Below, piece after piece: positions 54,601 through 64,000 of a stretch of 64,000 nt of DNA. Numbering within the stretch: position 1 is the stretch's first letter; each line of letters opens with the position of its first letter. The stretch comes from Cepaea nemoralis (taxonomy: Eukaryota > Mollusca > Gastropoda > Stylommatophora > Helicidae): the NCBI GenBank assembly GCA_014155875.1, contig JACEFZ010017868.1:140047-204046 (forward strand), in the 5' to 3' direction. Both the position numbers and the translations under genes were made by a program. A model generated the notes under the pieces. It did not search any database and was not told the origin of the DNA. It saw only the letters and a list, made by a program, of their open reading frames with translations.

Positions 54601-57600
54601 TTGTTATTATTAAACCTCTCATTATTGTCATAATATTTGTAACCTATCAATTAATTATTAACACTGTCATGTTCCTTGTGCAATCCTCTTTAATTTGATA
54701 TGTAATACAATAGGTCTTCTACCACCTTAACCATTTTAAAAGCATTATTGTAACACACCCCTAGTTCCAATTTTCTGCCATAAATGTCTGTTTGGTCACA
54801 GCCCAGTTTTTGTTTGGTAGTGAAAGAGTTAATATACATTCTCTGCATGAATGTAAAGAAAAAGTTCCAGTACCCATTTTTGGAGGCGGGGCTGAGCTCA
54901 GAGGTGAACTATCATAAAAAGAAAACAAAATATCCTGCCATTACCAAGGATGGGACTAGAGACCTTCATGCTGGAAAGTCCACTAATCATTGTGCCACAA
55001 CGGCTTTGTTTTTCCACCAGTAAGCCACTGCATTATTCACTGTATGGAGTTTTACAATACAAGACAAAGATGGGCTATTGGATCGAACACCTAGCCTTCT
55101 TGAACAAGGGTGAACAATTTTGCGGTTTTGTGTGCAAGTTACAAATCCCTTTGCAAATGGAGCAGGCAGAGTAGACGGCTGCCCAGGCTAAAGTTAAAAA
55201 TTAGAAGAGCTACCCACAAACAATATTTAAAGCCTGTGTGACTTTGTGATGCACACATTTGGATCCTTGAGCTGTACTAAGATACTTCTTGTGTGATCTA
55301 TGGAAGAAGACTGGGACACTTATGGAGTATCAGAGTGTAAAGAAAATATCCTTAACCAAAAGTCAAACTCTGTTAATGGGATATAACATGGGCAGAAATA
55401 AGTAATTTTCATGCTAATACAAATATAATTAAATATGCTAAAATAAAATGCATATTTACGAGAAGCCATTGCATCTCCTATCCTTTCCTAGGCAGTCAAG
55501 GTCGATATCATCTGCCAGCTTGGGCCTTGTACCATTCTGGGAGAGAACAATTCAAATTTAAGGGGATGAGAGGAATACAAACGATGCGGTTCTGAAAACA
55601 TTTATATCCAAACTACTGCTGTGTTCCTTACACTATGCCAGCACTGGGTAACACTGGAATAAAATTCTCATGCATAACTTGAGACTTGGAAAACTAATGC
55701 AACTGAAATCTAGATTTTACATTTACTGAAATGCGCAAACATCTGAAATTGGTAAGATGGTTTAAAAAAAAAAAATACACTGCTTTACCCTTTACAGGGC
55801 AGACGCTTGTCTGTTTTGTAGCCCTGAACGGGCAAGATTTTTTCAGGTTCGGTAAAATTTTGGGTCGCGTTAGTAAAAACATCACAAATAAGGTGTTAGT
55901 CAACCGATTTTAGTTAAATAAACAACACAATGAAGGAAAAGCATGCAGAATATGTTACTCACGTGATTGTTGTCGGTAATCCATATATGAACACAAATAT
56001 TTATGAAATACGGCATGTTGTTTGTGATTTTCCGTCACCTATACGGCAATTTACAAACACATTTTCAGAATTATAATCACTTTCTTTAAAGTCCGACTCA
56101 GACTGCTAATGCAAAGTAACGCTTTGCACTGATATCTAGCTCCGATTAATAGTCAACTTCGTGCCCTTTAATGTCACTTAAATTGAACAGAGCGAAATCT
56201 CGGCTTTCACTTGAAGAATCGCCGAAATCCGTTTTGAAAAACAGCGTAAAAAACCTCGAAAACTATCAAAAAAAGTCTGTAAAAGTCCGTTCAAATTCAT
56301 AGTAGGCGCTTTACAAATGGCGGCCACGTTGTCAAGCTACCGGCGAAAGCAAAAGTAGCCTTTGGAAGTATTGGAAAGCCGAGAGATCGCGTTTTTACAA
56401 TGCATAATAGTATCGGCCGGTTTGGGAAGTTTCGCCCGTTTACGGTATCGGACGTAAATGGCCGTTCCACCCTGTAAAGGGTTTAAAAAAATAACATATT
56501 ATCCCCTTTAATGTGTGCTCAGTTATATCATAATGTATGCTGTAGTATGAAAGGACACCATATTGCATATATGACAAAACAGATTGTATATGAATGGACA
56601 CCATAGTATATATAAGAGAATAACAAATTTGGTATAATTGGACACCCTACTGTATATAAGAGGACAACAGATTATGTCTAAATGGACACCATACTGAATA
56701 TAAGAGGATAACAGTGGATTTCATACTGTAAGTAAACGGATACGGCATTCTGTACCAATGAGTTTATATTTAAATGAGCAGTGGATATCGATCATTGGAT
56801 CACAGATTATGCACACATTAACAACAGATTATGTATGAGTGGACGCCATACTACATACAGGAAGATAACATATTATTTATCAATACACAGTTGATTATGT
56901 TTCCACGAACAGCAGAATATTTATCAATGGACAACAGATTATGTACAAATGGATAACAGATTATGAATGAGAAATATGAAGAAAGTTTGATAGTGTGGTA
57001 AGTTAATACAACAGCGATCAATGAAATTCTCTCTACTTGACAGGTGTATAGTTTTATACCTTAGTGAGGGCTTTCAGTATCTCCACTCTTCCCTCGGGGC
57101 TGGGCAGTCCTACATAAATAACTTTATCCATGCGGCCTGGGCGCAATAATGCTGGATGAAGACAATCTGAAAGTAAAATGGTAACCAAGATTCTATCAAT
57201 TTCAACTATTGTAGACAGTAAAACATAAATAAAGAACATATATGGCTATTTTACAACCATTTTATGTGTCACATAGACTTCTGTTTCCTCTTCAAAAATT
57301 TTCAGATGGATATATTAAACATTTAGAAAATATGAAAACACAACAAACACTTAACAATACCACCAAACAAAATGAAGAAGCCACAGTCACGCAGTGGCAG
57401 AAGCAACAAAAGCTGCAAACATACTTTAAGAGCACTTAATAAATTATAAAACAAATATTGGAACAAACAAACAGGGAAATAAGAACATATTCATGCACAT
57501 AAAACACATCTGTTTCTCACCACTGACGCATTGGTGTAGATCACTATGTCACCTTGATGTGTGTTACTCTGGATCAGTCATTGCAGCTCATACTCTGTGT

Positions 57601-60594
57601 GGCTCGTTGCCCATTCTCTGCACTCATGACCCAGTGTTACTATTAGGTTGTGCCAGTCTGCCATGTCTTCAGGTACTTTAACCCACTCTTTTTCATGATT
57701 GATGGTCTCTAGATCACACACCTGACGTATAGAAAGTTCTGCCTGTGCCATCAAAGACCTGCCTTGTCTTAGTCTATGACCCTTGACCATATCCATGGCT
57801 TCATGCAGGGGATGATCCCAATCTATAGCAATTCTTGGGTATCATTTGGCTTGAAGGACCCTATGCCTGTCCACCATTGTTGGTAGCACCAGGATGTGCC
57901 TCAAGCATATAATTGGTGTCTTTTGTGCACCCCGGGATCATCTACATGGCCACATTTTGTATGCGCTATAGCTTTTCAAGCTGGCTCTTTGATACTGTCA
58001 GCAGCCCTAAACCATACTCAATGACAGAAATTATTTACTGCTGAAAGAGCCTGTACAGCATCTTCTGATCTACCCCGGTTGCTGCCAAAGCCCTCAATGC
58101 ATTAATTCCCGACCAGCCTTCACCACCGTAGCCTCCACATGATCCTTAAAAGACTTACACCTGTCAAAGGTGATTCCCAAGTACTTCAATTTACTCTCTA
58201 CTAAGAAGACATCCATTCAATATAATACATGGGACCTCTGCCTTCACGATTCAGCTATCCAGGGAGTACCACAGCAACAGACGCCTTGTCTGGGTTTACA
58301 ACGGCCCCTGCATCCTGCACCATTCTGCCACCCTGTGTACAGCCATCTGTAAGTCTGCAGCCAAACTTTCCGTCTCTTCCCTGTCTGTACACCAGCACAA
58401 TATTTGCAAATGTCAAGATTCTACCAATACATGGCAGCCCAGGTTTAATAGTACAGGGGTCAGAAGTCAACGAGCCCATGTGGAATGCAATTTGCTCATA
58501 AAGGAATGCTGCAATCCATTGGACAATCCAAGGGCAGACCAACAGTGTATATCAATCAATCATACCTGACCCTGTTATATGCATCCTCCAGGTCAAAAGC
58601 CACCACCACTGTCTCTTGTTTATCCTGGAAGCCCTCATAAACATCAAATGCAAAAGTTGCTGCATTGGCCCAGGAGTCCTTCCCAGGCTGGTAACTCCCA
58701 AGCCACTTTGGAAGCAAATTGTGGAGCCTTCATGCTACTATCTTTTCGAGGACGTTGCCAAAGGTGTTTTGCAGGGTTATGATTTTGTATTCATTAAGTC
58801 TTGAGTGATCCTTACCTGGCTTTGGGAGTGGGACCAGGTAGCTGCGCAACCAATACAGGGGTATTTAATCAAAATGCCATTCATTCAATTATCAAAGGAT
58901 TATCTTCACTCTACTCAAAGTCTTTAGGTGCTCTGATCTCCACCGTAACAAATCCATTGGTGTGAAAGAAAAATGTACGGACCTGTTTCCGTGCTTTGAG
59001 ACATTGTGGGTAGATGGTGCTAGACCAATACTTTTACAGACCAGTTCACACTAACTGGATGTTGTGGTCAGTTGCATGCTGGCCACGTTGATACCCATTT
59101 ATACCAAATCTGTTATCCTCTTATATACACTATGGTGCCCATTCACATGTTATCCTCTTATACACACTATGGTGTCCATTCACATCTGTTATCCTCTTAT
59201 ATATACACTATGGTGTCCATTCACATCTGTTATCCTTTTATATATACCATGGTGTCCATTCACATCTGTTATCCTTTTATATATACCATGGTTGTCCATT
59301 CACATCTGTTATCCTCTTATATATACACCATGGTGTCCATTCACATCTGTTATCCTCTTATATATACACCATGGTGTCCATTCACACCTGTTATCCTCTT
59401 ATATATACACCATGGTGTCCATTCACATCTGTTATCCTTTTATATATACCATGGTGTCCATTCACATCTGTTATCCTTTTATATATACCATGGTTGTCCA
59501 TTCACATCTGTTATCCTCTTATATATACACCATGGTGTCCATTCACATCTGTTATCCTCTTATATATACACCATGGTGTCCATTCACACCTGTTATCCTC
59601 TTATATATACACCATGGTGTCCATTCACATCTGTTATCCTTTTATATATACCATGGTTGTCCATTCACATCTGTTATCCTCTTATATATACCATGGTGTC
59701 CATTCACATCTGTTATCCCCTGATAACTTCCCAGAGCATTCCCTGATACCCATTTCAGGCTGAGTTGACCTGGGCACTGGTCAATTTAAAAAAATGCTTA
59801 TCTCATTATGGATTTGAATACATGACCATTGGGCCAGCAGACAAGCTTGGTAGCCACTGCATTACCATGACTTCCCTCATTAGCATACAGTGACTATTAT
59901 ACCAACAGCCATTTGATGCAGCATCTACACATCAGTAAAGGGACACTGTGTATACCAGCTCACTGAGGTGCCTCCCTCACCACCTACCCTCCCTGGAGAA
60001 ATCACTAGTACCCATTTTATGATGTTGGGTTAATTCCAGAGCCTAGTGTGAAAACACCCCTCCAGACTGGGGACAGACCTCGGACATTTGTACTGGAAAG
60101 ACTATTTACTATGCCACACTGGCTCAGGTCTTGAAATCGTATGTAATTACACAGATAATCCATACCAACATGCCGAGTTCTAATATGAGATGTGTCGTGT
60201 TAGAACAATGACATTATGCATTTATTATCAGGGAAGCTGTAATAGTGTGATGGCTAGATGCTCACCAACTGGTCTGTGGTCATGGGTTCAAATCTGTATT
60301 GGGGTGGATTTTTAAAGCTCTCAGGTGAACTAAGTCTAAAATTGGTGCCAAGAAATCTTTTGGGAAGTAAAGACACGCAGAATGAAATCTCCAGAAAGAT
60401 AGGCGTATATGCCCATTGTGCAATAAGGCATTAAATGAGTCCTTTATTTTATTTACATTTAACAACAAGAAAAAGGAGACGAATAAAGTCTTACCCAGAT
60501 TGTTGGTTGCTGCTATTATATAAACTTCCTTTCTTTGCTCGAATCCAGACATTTCCAGCAACAGCTGAAGGGTGACACGGCTTGCTGATCCTTC
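48571..60594 (-). CDS. NVL: NVL AAA+ ATPase, end of second AAA domain (D2) and C-terminus, multi-exon
   Basis: Exons in transcript order are 60495-60594, 57060-57166, 55460-55536, 51442-51598 and 48571-48690, all with AG/GT signals and matching phases. The peptide runs [20 protein letters not shown] (the stretch after Walker B, into sensor 1), LLRPGRMDK (arginine-finger motif, intact), [43 protein letters not shown] (lid) and ends in RASVSAK then [11 protein letters not shown]. The NGT-R/K-P link and the FVGLP-type strand are characteristic of NVL D2, where SPATA5/AFG2 differ. A TGA stop and an AATAAA signal follow. Walker A, Walker B and everything upstream must lie beyond the right edge. 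The sensor 1 region reads TNNLD where NVL usually has TNRPD. Family assignment is firm. Whether this is the same gene as the D1 exons at 0.4-24 kb is unresolved, because these exons lie upstream of those on the same strand. Confidence 0.9.
48893..48955. repeat. (GT)n, G-run and (GA)n low-complexity tract
   Basis: GTGTGTGTGTGG, over 30 guanines and GAGAGAGAGAGAG. Guanine-run length is error-prone in assembly. Confidence 0.9.
48956..50220 (-). mobile_element. LINE reverse transcriptase (family D), broken
   Basis: The minus strand has [20 protein letters not shown] and [19 protein letters not shown] sequence (50200-50100), [44 protein letters not shown] (49985-49461) and a C-terminal tail [20 protein letters not shown] then [10 protein letters not shown] (49116-48956). 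It lies in the last NVL intron in the same orientation. The FADD catalytic motif is intact, but frames are interrupted. Confidence 0.87.
50580..50935 (+). mobile_element. 3' end of a LINE (family E)
   Basis: CCTGGATAGGTCACACACTG, then CAAACAAAATAGTGGGAGAC and CATGGAGAAGAGAAC. The AGACAGAGGCGAATAACATG segment is partly duplicated 70 bp later. Matches 60655-60960 in reverse orientation. Confidence 0.65.
50938..51190 (+). repeat. SINE family II, long copy
   Basis: CACATGGCTAGCACGTTTGC (box A type), CAGTGATGGTGTGTTCTGAT (box B position), AAATGGGTACCAGTAAAATG and GGGGCTAGCACCATATGCCC. Confidence 0.8.
51442..51598 (-). CDS. NVL: NVL D2-gene exon (lid of AAA domain 2)
   Basis: The acceptor TTCTTCCACAG and donor GTAAAAAC bound 157 nt. 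It completes a split serine, giving [20 protein letters not shown] and then [17 protein letters not shown]. Human NVL has YTGADLSALVREA and FEEAFKKVRSSISKK at these places. The middle carries a [11 protein letters not shown] segment. Confidence 0.94.
51660..52570. other. Intron sequence with faint LINE remnants
   Basis: At 52265-52565 the minus strand retains scattered words of an RT 3' region (for example the [15 protein letters not shown] stretch). It is too decayed to delimit. Otherwise nothing is recognised. Confidence 0.35.
52576..54828 (+). mobile_element. piggyBac-like element with transposase remnant and internal repeats
   Basis: TTAA stands at both edges (52572-52575 and 54829-54832). 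The inverted ends are CTCTTTCGTTACC on the left and CTCTTTCACTACC read inward from the right. Around 53015-53165 the plus strand encodes [38 protein letters not shown], a recognisable piece of the DDE_Tnp_1_7 (piggyBac) transposase. The right half holds tandem copies of a block of about 390 bp that contains CAACATATTCCTTGTGC and TTTGATATATAATACAACAT. Transposase is not intact. Confidence 0.8.
55460..55536 (-). CDS. NVL: NVL D2-gene exon (link to lid)
   Basis: The acceptor TTCTCTCCCAG and donor GTAAATATG bound 77 nt: [20 protein letters not shown], then RCNGF. It aligns with [20 protein letters not shown] then RCDCY of human NVL, one of the most NVL-specific stretches. It is too short to show as a long ORF and was found by splice-site and homology reading. 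Confidence 0.93.
55788..56481. mobile_element. 694-bp MITE with TTTA target duplication
   Basis: Ends CCCTTTACAGGGC (left) and CCCTTTACAGGGT (read inward from the right) are flanked by TTTA at 55784-55787 and 56482-56485. Inner similarity continues weakly (GAACGGGCAAGATT and AAACGGGCGAAACTT). A 4-bp TTTA duplication suggests a piggyBac-type transposase. No ORF is recognised. It lies 251 bp upstream of an NVL exon in transcription order. Confidence 0.8.
56520..56960 (-). repeat. Decayed 41-bp satellite, reverse orientation
   Basis: Repeats of AATGGACACCATA and ATATAAGAGGATAACA are reverse complements of the unit at 59100-59720, with much higher divergence. Confidence 0.75.
57060..57166 (-). 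CDS. NVL: NVL D2-gene exon (arginine-finger region)
   Basis: The acceptor TTTACTTTCAG and donor GTATAAAAC bound 107 nt. With a split aspartate it reads [20 protein letters not shown], then [16 protein letters not shown]. It aligns with [20 protein letters not shown] and ILKTITK of human NVL. The LRPGR motif is preserved. Confidence 0.95.
57480..58860 (-). mobile_element. Decayed LINE reverse transcriptase
   Basis: The minus strand retains [45 protein letters not shown] (58830-58570) and later thumb-like pieces, interrupted by many stops. It lies in an NVL intron in the same orientation. Affinity to family F is likely but not shown. Confidence 0.7.
59100..59720 (+). repeat. 41-bp minisatellite
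   Basis: Unit TGTTATCCTCTTATATATAC then ACCATGGTGTCCATTCACATC, about 15 copies. Subtypes (CTTTTATATATACC and CATGGTTGTCC) recur in the same order about every 200 bp, so there is higher-order structure. The long ORFs in this interval are artefacts of the repeat. Confidence 0.95.
59745..59880 (-). repeat. SINE family II
   Basis: Minus-strand copy: GGATTTGAATACATGACCAT (B box side) and TGGTAGCCACTGCATTACCA (A box side) on the plus strand. Confidence 0.65.
60230..60440 (+). repeat. SINE family II
   Basis: GTGATGGCTAGATGCTCACC and the B box GGGTTCAAATCTG, then the family body AAAATTGGTGCCAAGAAATC. It ends 55 bp before an NVL exon. Confidence 0.75.
60495..60594 (-). CDS. NVL: NVL D2-gene exon (after Walker B, to sensor 1)
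   Basis: The acceptor TTTCTACTACAG and donor GTAAGAC bound 100 nt: [20 protein letters not shown], then [13 protein letters not shown]. Human NVL D2 has [20 protein letters not shown] and QVFIMAATNRPD. It is the first D2 exon in the window. The preceding Walker B exon was not found up to 64000. Confidence 0.94.
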
Positions 60595-60654
60595 CTGTAG
60601 TAGAAACATTTATCTATCAATAAATACAGAATAGGGGTGTGTGCTGAGGAGTAG

Positions 60655-60960
60655 AGGTACTTCTTCTTCTGCCCTTTATAGGCACAGACCTTCACCCAAC
60701 CCATGCTAAGCTATCCTGTCTTTTACTATCTCCCTCCATGTGCTTCCCATGTTATTTATCTCTGACTCTAATTCTCTTCTCTGTGTGTTTTAGGTCTCCC
60801 ACTAATTTGCTTGCCTTGTGGGTTCCAGGCAAGAGAGTGTCTAGTCATATTGTTCTCAAGTTTTCTCAATGTGTGTCCTATCCAGCGCCAGCGTCTTTTC
60901 TTCACCTCTTGGTTCACTGCAATTTGTTTAGTTCTCTCTGTAAGCTCTACATTGGGTAGT
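60655..60960 (-). mobile_element. 3' end of a LINE (family E)
   Basis: The minus strand reads RWRWIGHTLRKLENNMTRHS, then WNPQGKQISGRPKTHREEN and a decayed end; the plus-strand start is TTCTTCTTCTGCCCTTTAT. It begins 60 bp from the NVL exon acceptor. Confidence 0.7.
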
Positions 60961-60984
60961 TAGTTAGTAAGTTGACAGATCATC

Positions 60985-63357
60985 CAGGTCAGGTCTTAGT
61001 CAGATATGACTGAGCTACCGTATAACAGTAGACGGTACTACCTGGTTTCTGTTAGCGCCGAACGTTGGGCGGCGCTTACCAAACCCGACACCCCACATTG
61101 TGCCAACGGCTTCGGGCGGAAGAGCGCAATTGGGAGGGTACAAGCCTTACCCTGGTGCGAGGAAATGCAAGCTAAAGACAAAATTGTCATGGCAGGGCAG
61201 ACCAGGCCCTAAGCCTTGGTTGGCGACTGGTCTAGGATCGAAGCTCCGACAGGCGGACAGTTAGAGCATTGCTTTGCTGATCCGGCAGCTTCTGCAGCTT
61301 GTCTTGTTCCAGATGTAGGGGTGTTACCTTTCCTCTGGAGTGAACTAGGCAGGCCGAGAGAGGGATCATGCTGCATGGGCAACACATGATCTCTATATTT
61401 TAGCCCAGGCTTTGTGCTATGGAGAAAATAAAGAAAGCCTGTGGTCCAGTGATCAAAAGAAGTGCACCGCTGAAAACCTTGACTGGAGAAGTCATCACTG
61501 ATAAGAAACAGCAGATGGACAGATGGGTCGAGCACTATTTGGAGCTTTACTCAAGTGAGACCAAACTAGCGGATGATGCCCTTAACGCCATAGAGGCTCT
61601 ACCAACTCTTGACCACCTGGACACACTTCCCACCATAACAGAAGTTAAGTGTGCTATAAATGAACTTGCATCTGGCAAGGCTCCAGGTAAGGATGGGATT
61701 CCAATAGAGGTTATCAGGAGTGGGCAAGACACACTCACTCTACAGATCCACCAGCTAATAGAGCTATGCTGGCGTGAAGGACAAGTCCCACAGGATTTCA
61801 AAGATTCAAACATCATAACGCTGTACAAGAACAAGGGCGATCGGAGCGACTGTAACAACTATAGGGGTATCTCACTTCTGTGTATTGTTGGAAAAGTATT
61901 TGCCAGAATTGTTCTGCGCAGACTTCAAGTCCTAGGAGATCAAGTCTACCCCGAATCACAGTGTGGCTTTCGACAGAACCGGTCTACCACTGATATGATA
62001 TTCTCATTGCGACAAATGCAAGAAAAATGCCGTGAACAGAATCAACCACTGTTTATTGCCTTCATCGACCTCACAAAGGCATTTGATTTGGTCAGTCGTG
62101 AGGGTCTGTTCAAGGCACTAAAGAAGATTGGCTGCCCACCAACTCTTCTGTCCATTGTGGAATCGTTCCACACAGGCATGAAGGGTATAATCAAGTTTGA
62201 TGGTGCAACTTCTGAAGAATTTGAAATCAAGAGTGGAGTTAAGCAAGGTTGTGTACTAGCTCCCACCCTCTTTGGAATATACTTTTCACTTCTACTGAAA
62301 TATGCATTTCGTGATCAGGATGGTGGTATATACATTCACTCACGCTCAGATGGCGGCCTCTACAATGCTCAGAGATTGAAGGCTAAGACCAAAATTAGGA
62401 GGGTACTGATCAGAGAGTTGCTTTTTGCAGATGATGCTGCAGTTACGACCCACTCTGAGGAAGAATTGCAATGTCTACTATCTGCATTCTCCAATGCTTG
62501 TTCTGAATTTGGTTTAACAATTAGCAAAAAGAAGACACAGATTATGTCACAAGGTGCACATGAGGGTACCATCAATCTTTATTGACGACGCCGAACTAGA
62601 GATAGTAGACCATTTTACATATCTAGGATCAGTGGTAAATAGCAAATTATCCCTAGATCAGGAAATCAACATCCGGATTGGTAAGGCAGCAACAACAATG
62701 AACAGGTTAAGAAAAAGAGTCTGGGAGAACAGGAAGCTTACTGCCAAAACAAAAGTCCTTGTCTATCAAGCCTGTGTCCTTAGTACTCTTCTCTATGGCA
62801 GTGAAACCTGGACAACTTACTCACACCAAGAGAACAATTTAAACAGCTTTCATATGCGGTGTCTGCGAAGAATTCTTGGTATTAAGTGGCAAGACAAAAT
62901 CACAAATACTGAAGTATTGGAAAGATCAGGTTGTGTGACAGTTTATTCCATGCTCAGTCTTCGTAGACTTAGATGGATAGGACATCTTAGGAGGATGGAT
63001 GATGGTAGAATACCAAAGGATATCTTTTTTGGTGAATTACAGATGGGTAAGAGATCTCAGGGTCGGCCTCTACTACGATACAAAGATGTGTGTAAGCGGG
63101 ACATGATTGATACAGGCATTGATAATGCACATTGGGAGCAAGTCGCCGCTGAACGTGTTGCATGGAGGGCAAATATCAGAAATGGAATAAAGTCAAAGGA
63201 GAAAATTATTGCAGAAAAGTCACACACCAAGCGTTTGAGACGTAAGATGGTGCATGATGGTGGAAATGACCACGTGTTCGCATGCACCCACTGTGAACGG
63301 ACATTTACAGCGCAAATTGGCCTTATCAGTCACACTCGCTACCGCCATAGTTAAAAG
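60985..63357 (+). mobile_element. LINE with C-terminal C2H2 zinc finger, one frameshift
   Basis: ORF 61419-62585 carries RT motifs: SGKAPGKDGIPIEVI, KDSNIITLYKNKGDRSDCNN, YRGISLLCIVGKVFARIVLR, AFIDLTKAFDLVSREGL, GVKQGCVLAPTLFGIYFSLL and LLFADDAAVTTHSEEEL. A one-base shift near 62568 leads to 62554-63354: VDHFTYLGSVVNSKLSLDQE, LLYGSETWTTYSHQENNLNS, LRRLRWIGHLRRMDDGRIPK, and a final FACTHCERTFTAQIGLISHT with RYRH, a C2H2 finger. The endonuclease is absent, so the copy is 5'-truncated. Upstream 60985-61418 is probably its leader or an unrelated flank. Confidence 0.92.
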
Positions 63358-63414
63358 TTATTATGCCTTTTTAGAGCACAAACTATCGTCTGTCAAGACG
63401 GCAAGGTGCCATGA

Positions 63415-63930
63415 TGACAGATCATCCTCATTGCACTTCGAACCATTCAGTCCATAAGTGCTTGGATCCCCTCCTCAGCAAATCCTGCAGCGTGTAGCGG
63501 CTCACAACACCAGTTCTGTGTTGGTTTATTACTCTTCTTTGGCATCCTGCATAGTGTTCTTGTTTGGCCACACCTCTTTTAACTTGCTGTTCTCACAGCC
63601 TGACCATGGTTGTAGATTCCCAATCATATCTTGGTTCTCGTAAACGACTTACTTCTCATAGAGCATTCAGAATGTCACACTGGTCCATGGCTAGTCCGCC
63701 TTCCACAGTAGCCCTGCCTGCAAGCCTGTCAGCCTGCTCATTCCCTTGTACACCCACATGCCCTGGCACGAAGATGAAACTAATCTTTGCCAGCCGAGAC
63801 TGCTCCAGAGACAGCAGCCACTCTCTCCGGACCCACCCCATCTCTATCTTCCTGAGCATACTCATTGAGTCACTAAGGACACAAGCCCGATTGAATGTCT
63901 GTGTCTCGAGCCATGTTAACATTGCTTTTT
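63415..63930 (-). mobile_element. LINE RNase H fragment (family F)
   Basis: The minus strand reads FNRACVLSDSMSMLRKIEMG, LAKISFIFVPGHVGVQGNEQ and ADRLAGRATVEGGL, ending with the same 3' sequence as 27420-27890 (TAAGTGCTTGGATCCCCTCC on the plus strand). Confidence 0.8.
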
Positions 63931-63934
63931 TACC

Positions 63935-64000
63935 TTTTAAAAAAACCGTTTTCCCCCCCCTTTTTGGGGATTTTCATTGGGGTCAAAAAAGGCCTTCCCC
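63935..64000. other. Homopolymer-rich, likely low-quality contig end
   Basis: Runs such as AAAAAAACC, CCCCCCCC, TTTTTGGGG and GGGGTCAAAAAAGG differ in texture from everything before and cut the LINE fragment. This looks like unpolished read sequence. Confidence 0.55.

Noticed and set aside
59064..59763. ORFs of 219 and 224 codons with many Tyr-Pro-Leu-Ile repeats
   Set aside because: They are translations of the 41-bp minisatellite in all three forward frames.
57060..60594. SPATA5/AFG2 or PEX1/PEX6 as the identity of the AAA exons
   Set aside because: LRPGRMDK and lid motifs alone would allow these, but the NGTRPKL link, the VGLP strand and the C-terminal RASVSAK-ARKNYE match NVL better.

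Overview
The window is AT-rich animal nuclear DNA. Small exons with GT/AG splice sites and consistent reading phase sit in introns of 1.5-6 kb. The introns are filled with many families of non-LTR retrotransposons (LINEs), a Penelope-like element with a GIY-YIG nuclease, mariner and piggyBac-type DNA transposons, tRNA-derived SINEs and several minisatellites. This suits an invertebrate, perhaps a lophotrochozoan or chelicerate, but the clade cannot be settled from the sequence. There is no prokaryotic operon, no CRISPR array and no convincing free-standing tRNA or rRNA gene.

The only host protein I can name is NVL (nuclear VCP-like; Rix7 in yeast), a two-domain AAA+ ATPase of 60S ribosome biogenesis. 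It appears in two pieces, both on the minus strand. The right piece (five exons, 60594 down to 48571) encodes the end of the second AAA domain (D2), the C-terminus, a stop codon and a poly(A) signal. The left piece (six firm exons and one tentative exon, 24266 down to 447) encodes the first AAA domain (D1) and the start of the linker. In transcription order the D2 half comes before the D1 half, so this is not one normal gene. A tandem pair cut by the window edges, a rearrangement, or a mis-joined scaffold would all explain it. The D1 piece keeps its Walker A motif but has lost the Walker B acidic pair and the arginine-finger region, while its reading frame and splice sites remain intact.

Layout. 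0-7.6 kb: possible linker exon, a 54-bp satellite interrupted by a nested SINE, the last firm D1 exon and a large 28-bp satellite. 7.6-24.3 kb: D1 exons separated by SINEs, a LINE fragment, a mariner copy and a 3.6-kb EN-RT-RNase H LINE. 24.3-48 kb: almost entirely repeats, including a nearly complete LINE (30.3-34.4 kb), a Penelope-like element with inverted arms (37.1-39.0 kb), composite dispersed repeats and a recombinant LINE (45.6-46.7 kb). 48-60.6 kb: D2 exons separated by a LINE, a piggyBac-like element, a TTTA-flanked MITE and one minisatellite present in both orientations. 60.6-64 kb: a LINE with a C-terminal C2H2 zinc finger, a LINE RNase H fragment and, at the very end, homopolymer-rich sequence that looks like poor-quality contig end.

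The genes do not form a pathway. Apart from NVL, the content is a record of nested transposition. The observations most worth following are the reversed order and degenerate D1 of NVL, an insertion dated and bounded by an empty-site copy in the same window, the piggyBac-like element with internally repeated blocks, and the recombinant LINE.
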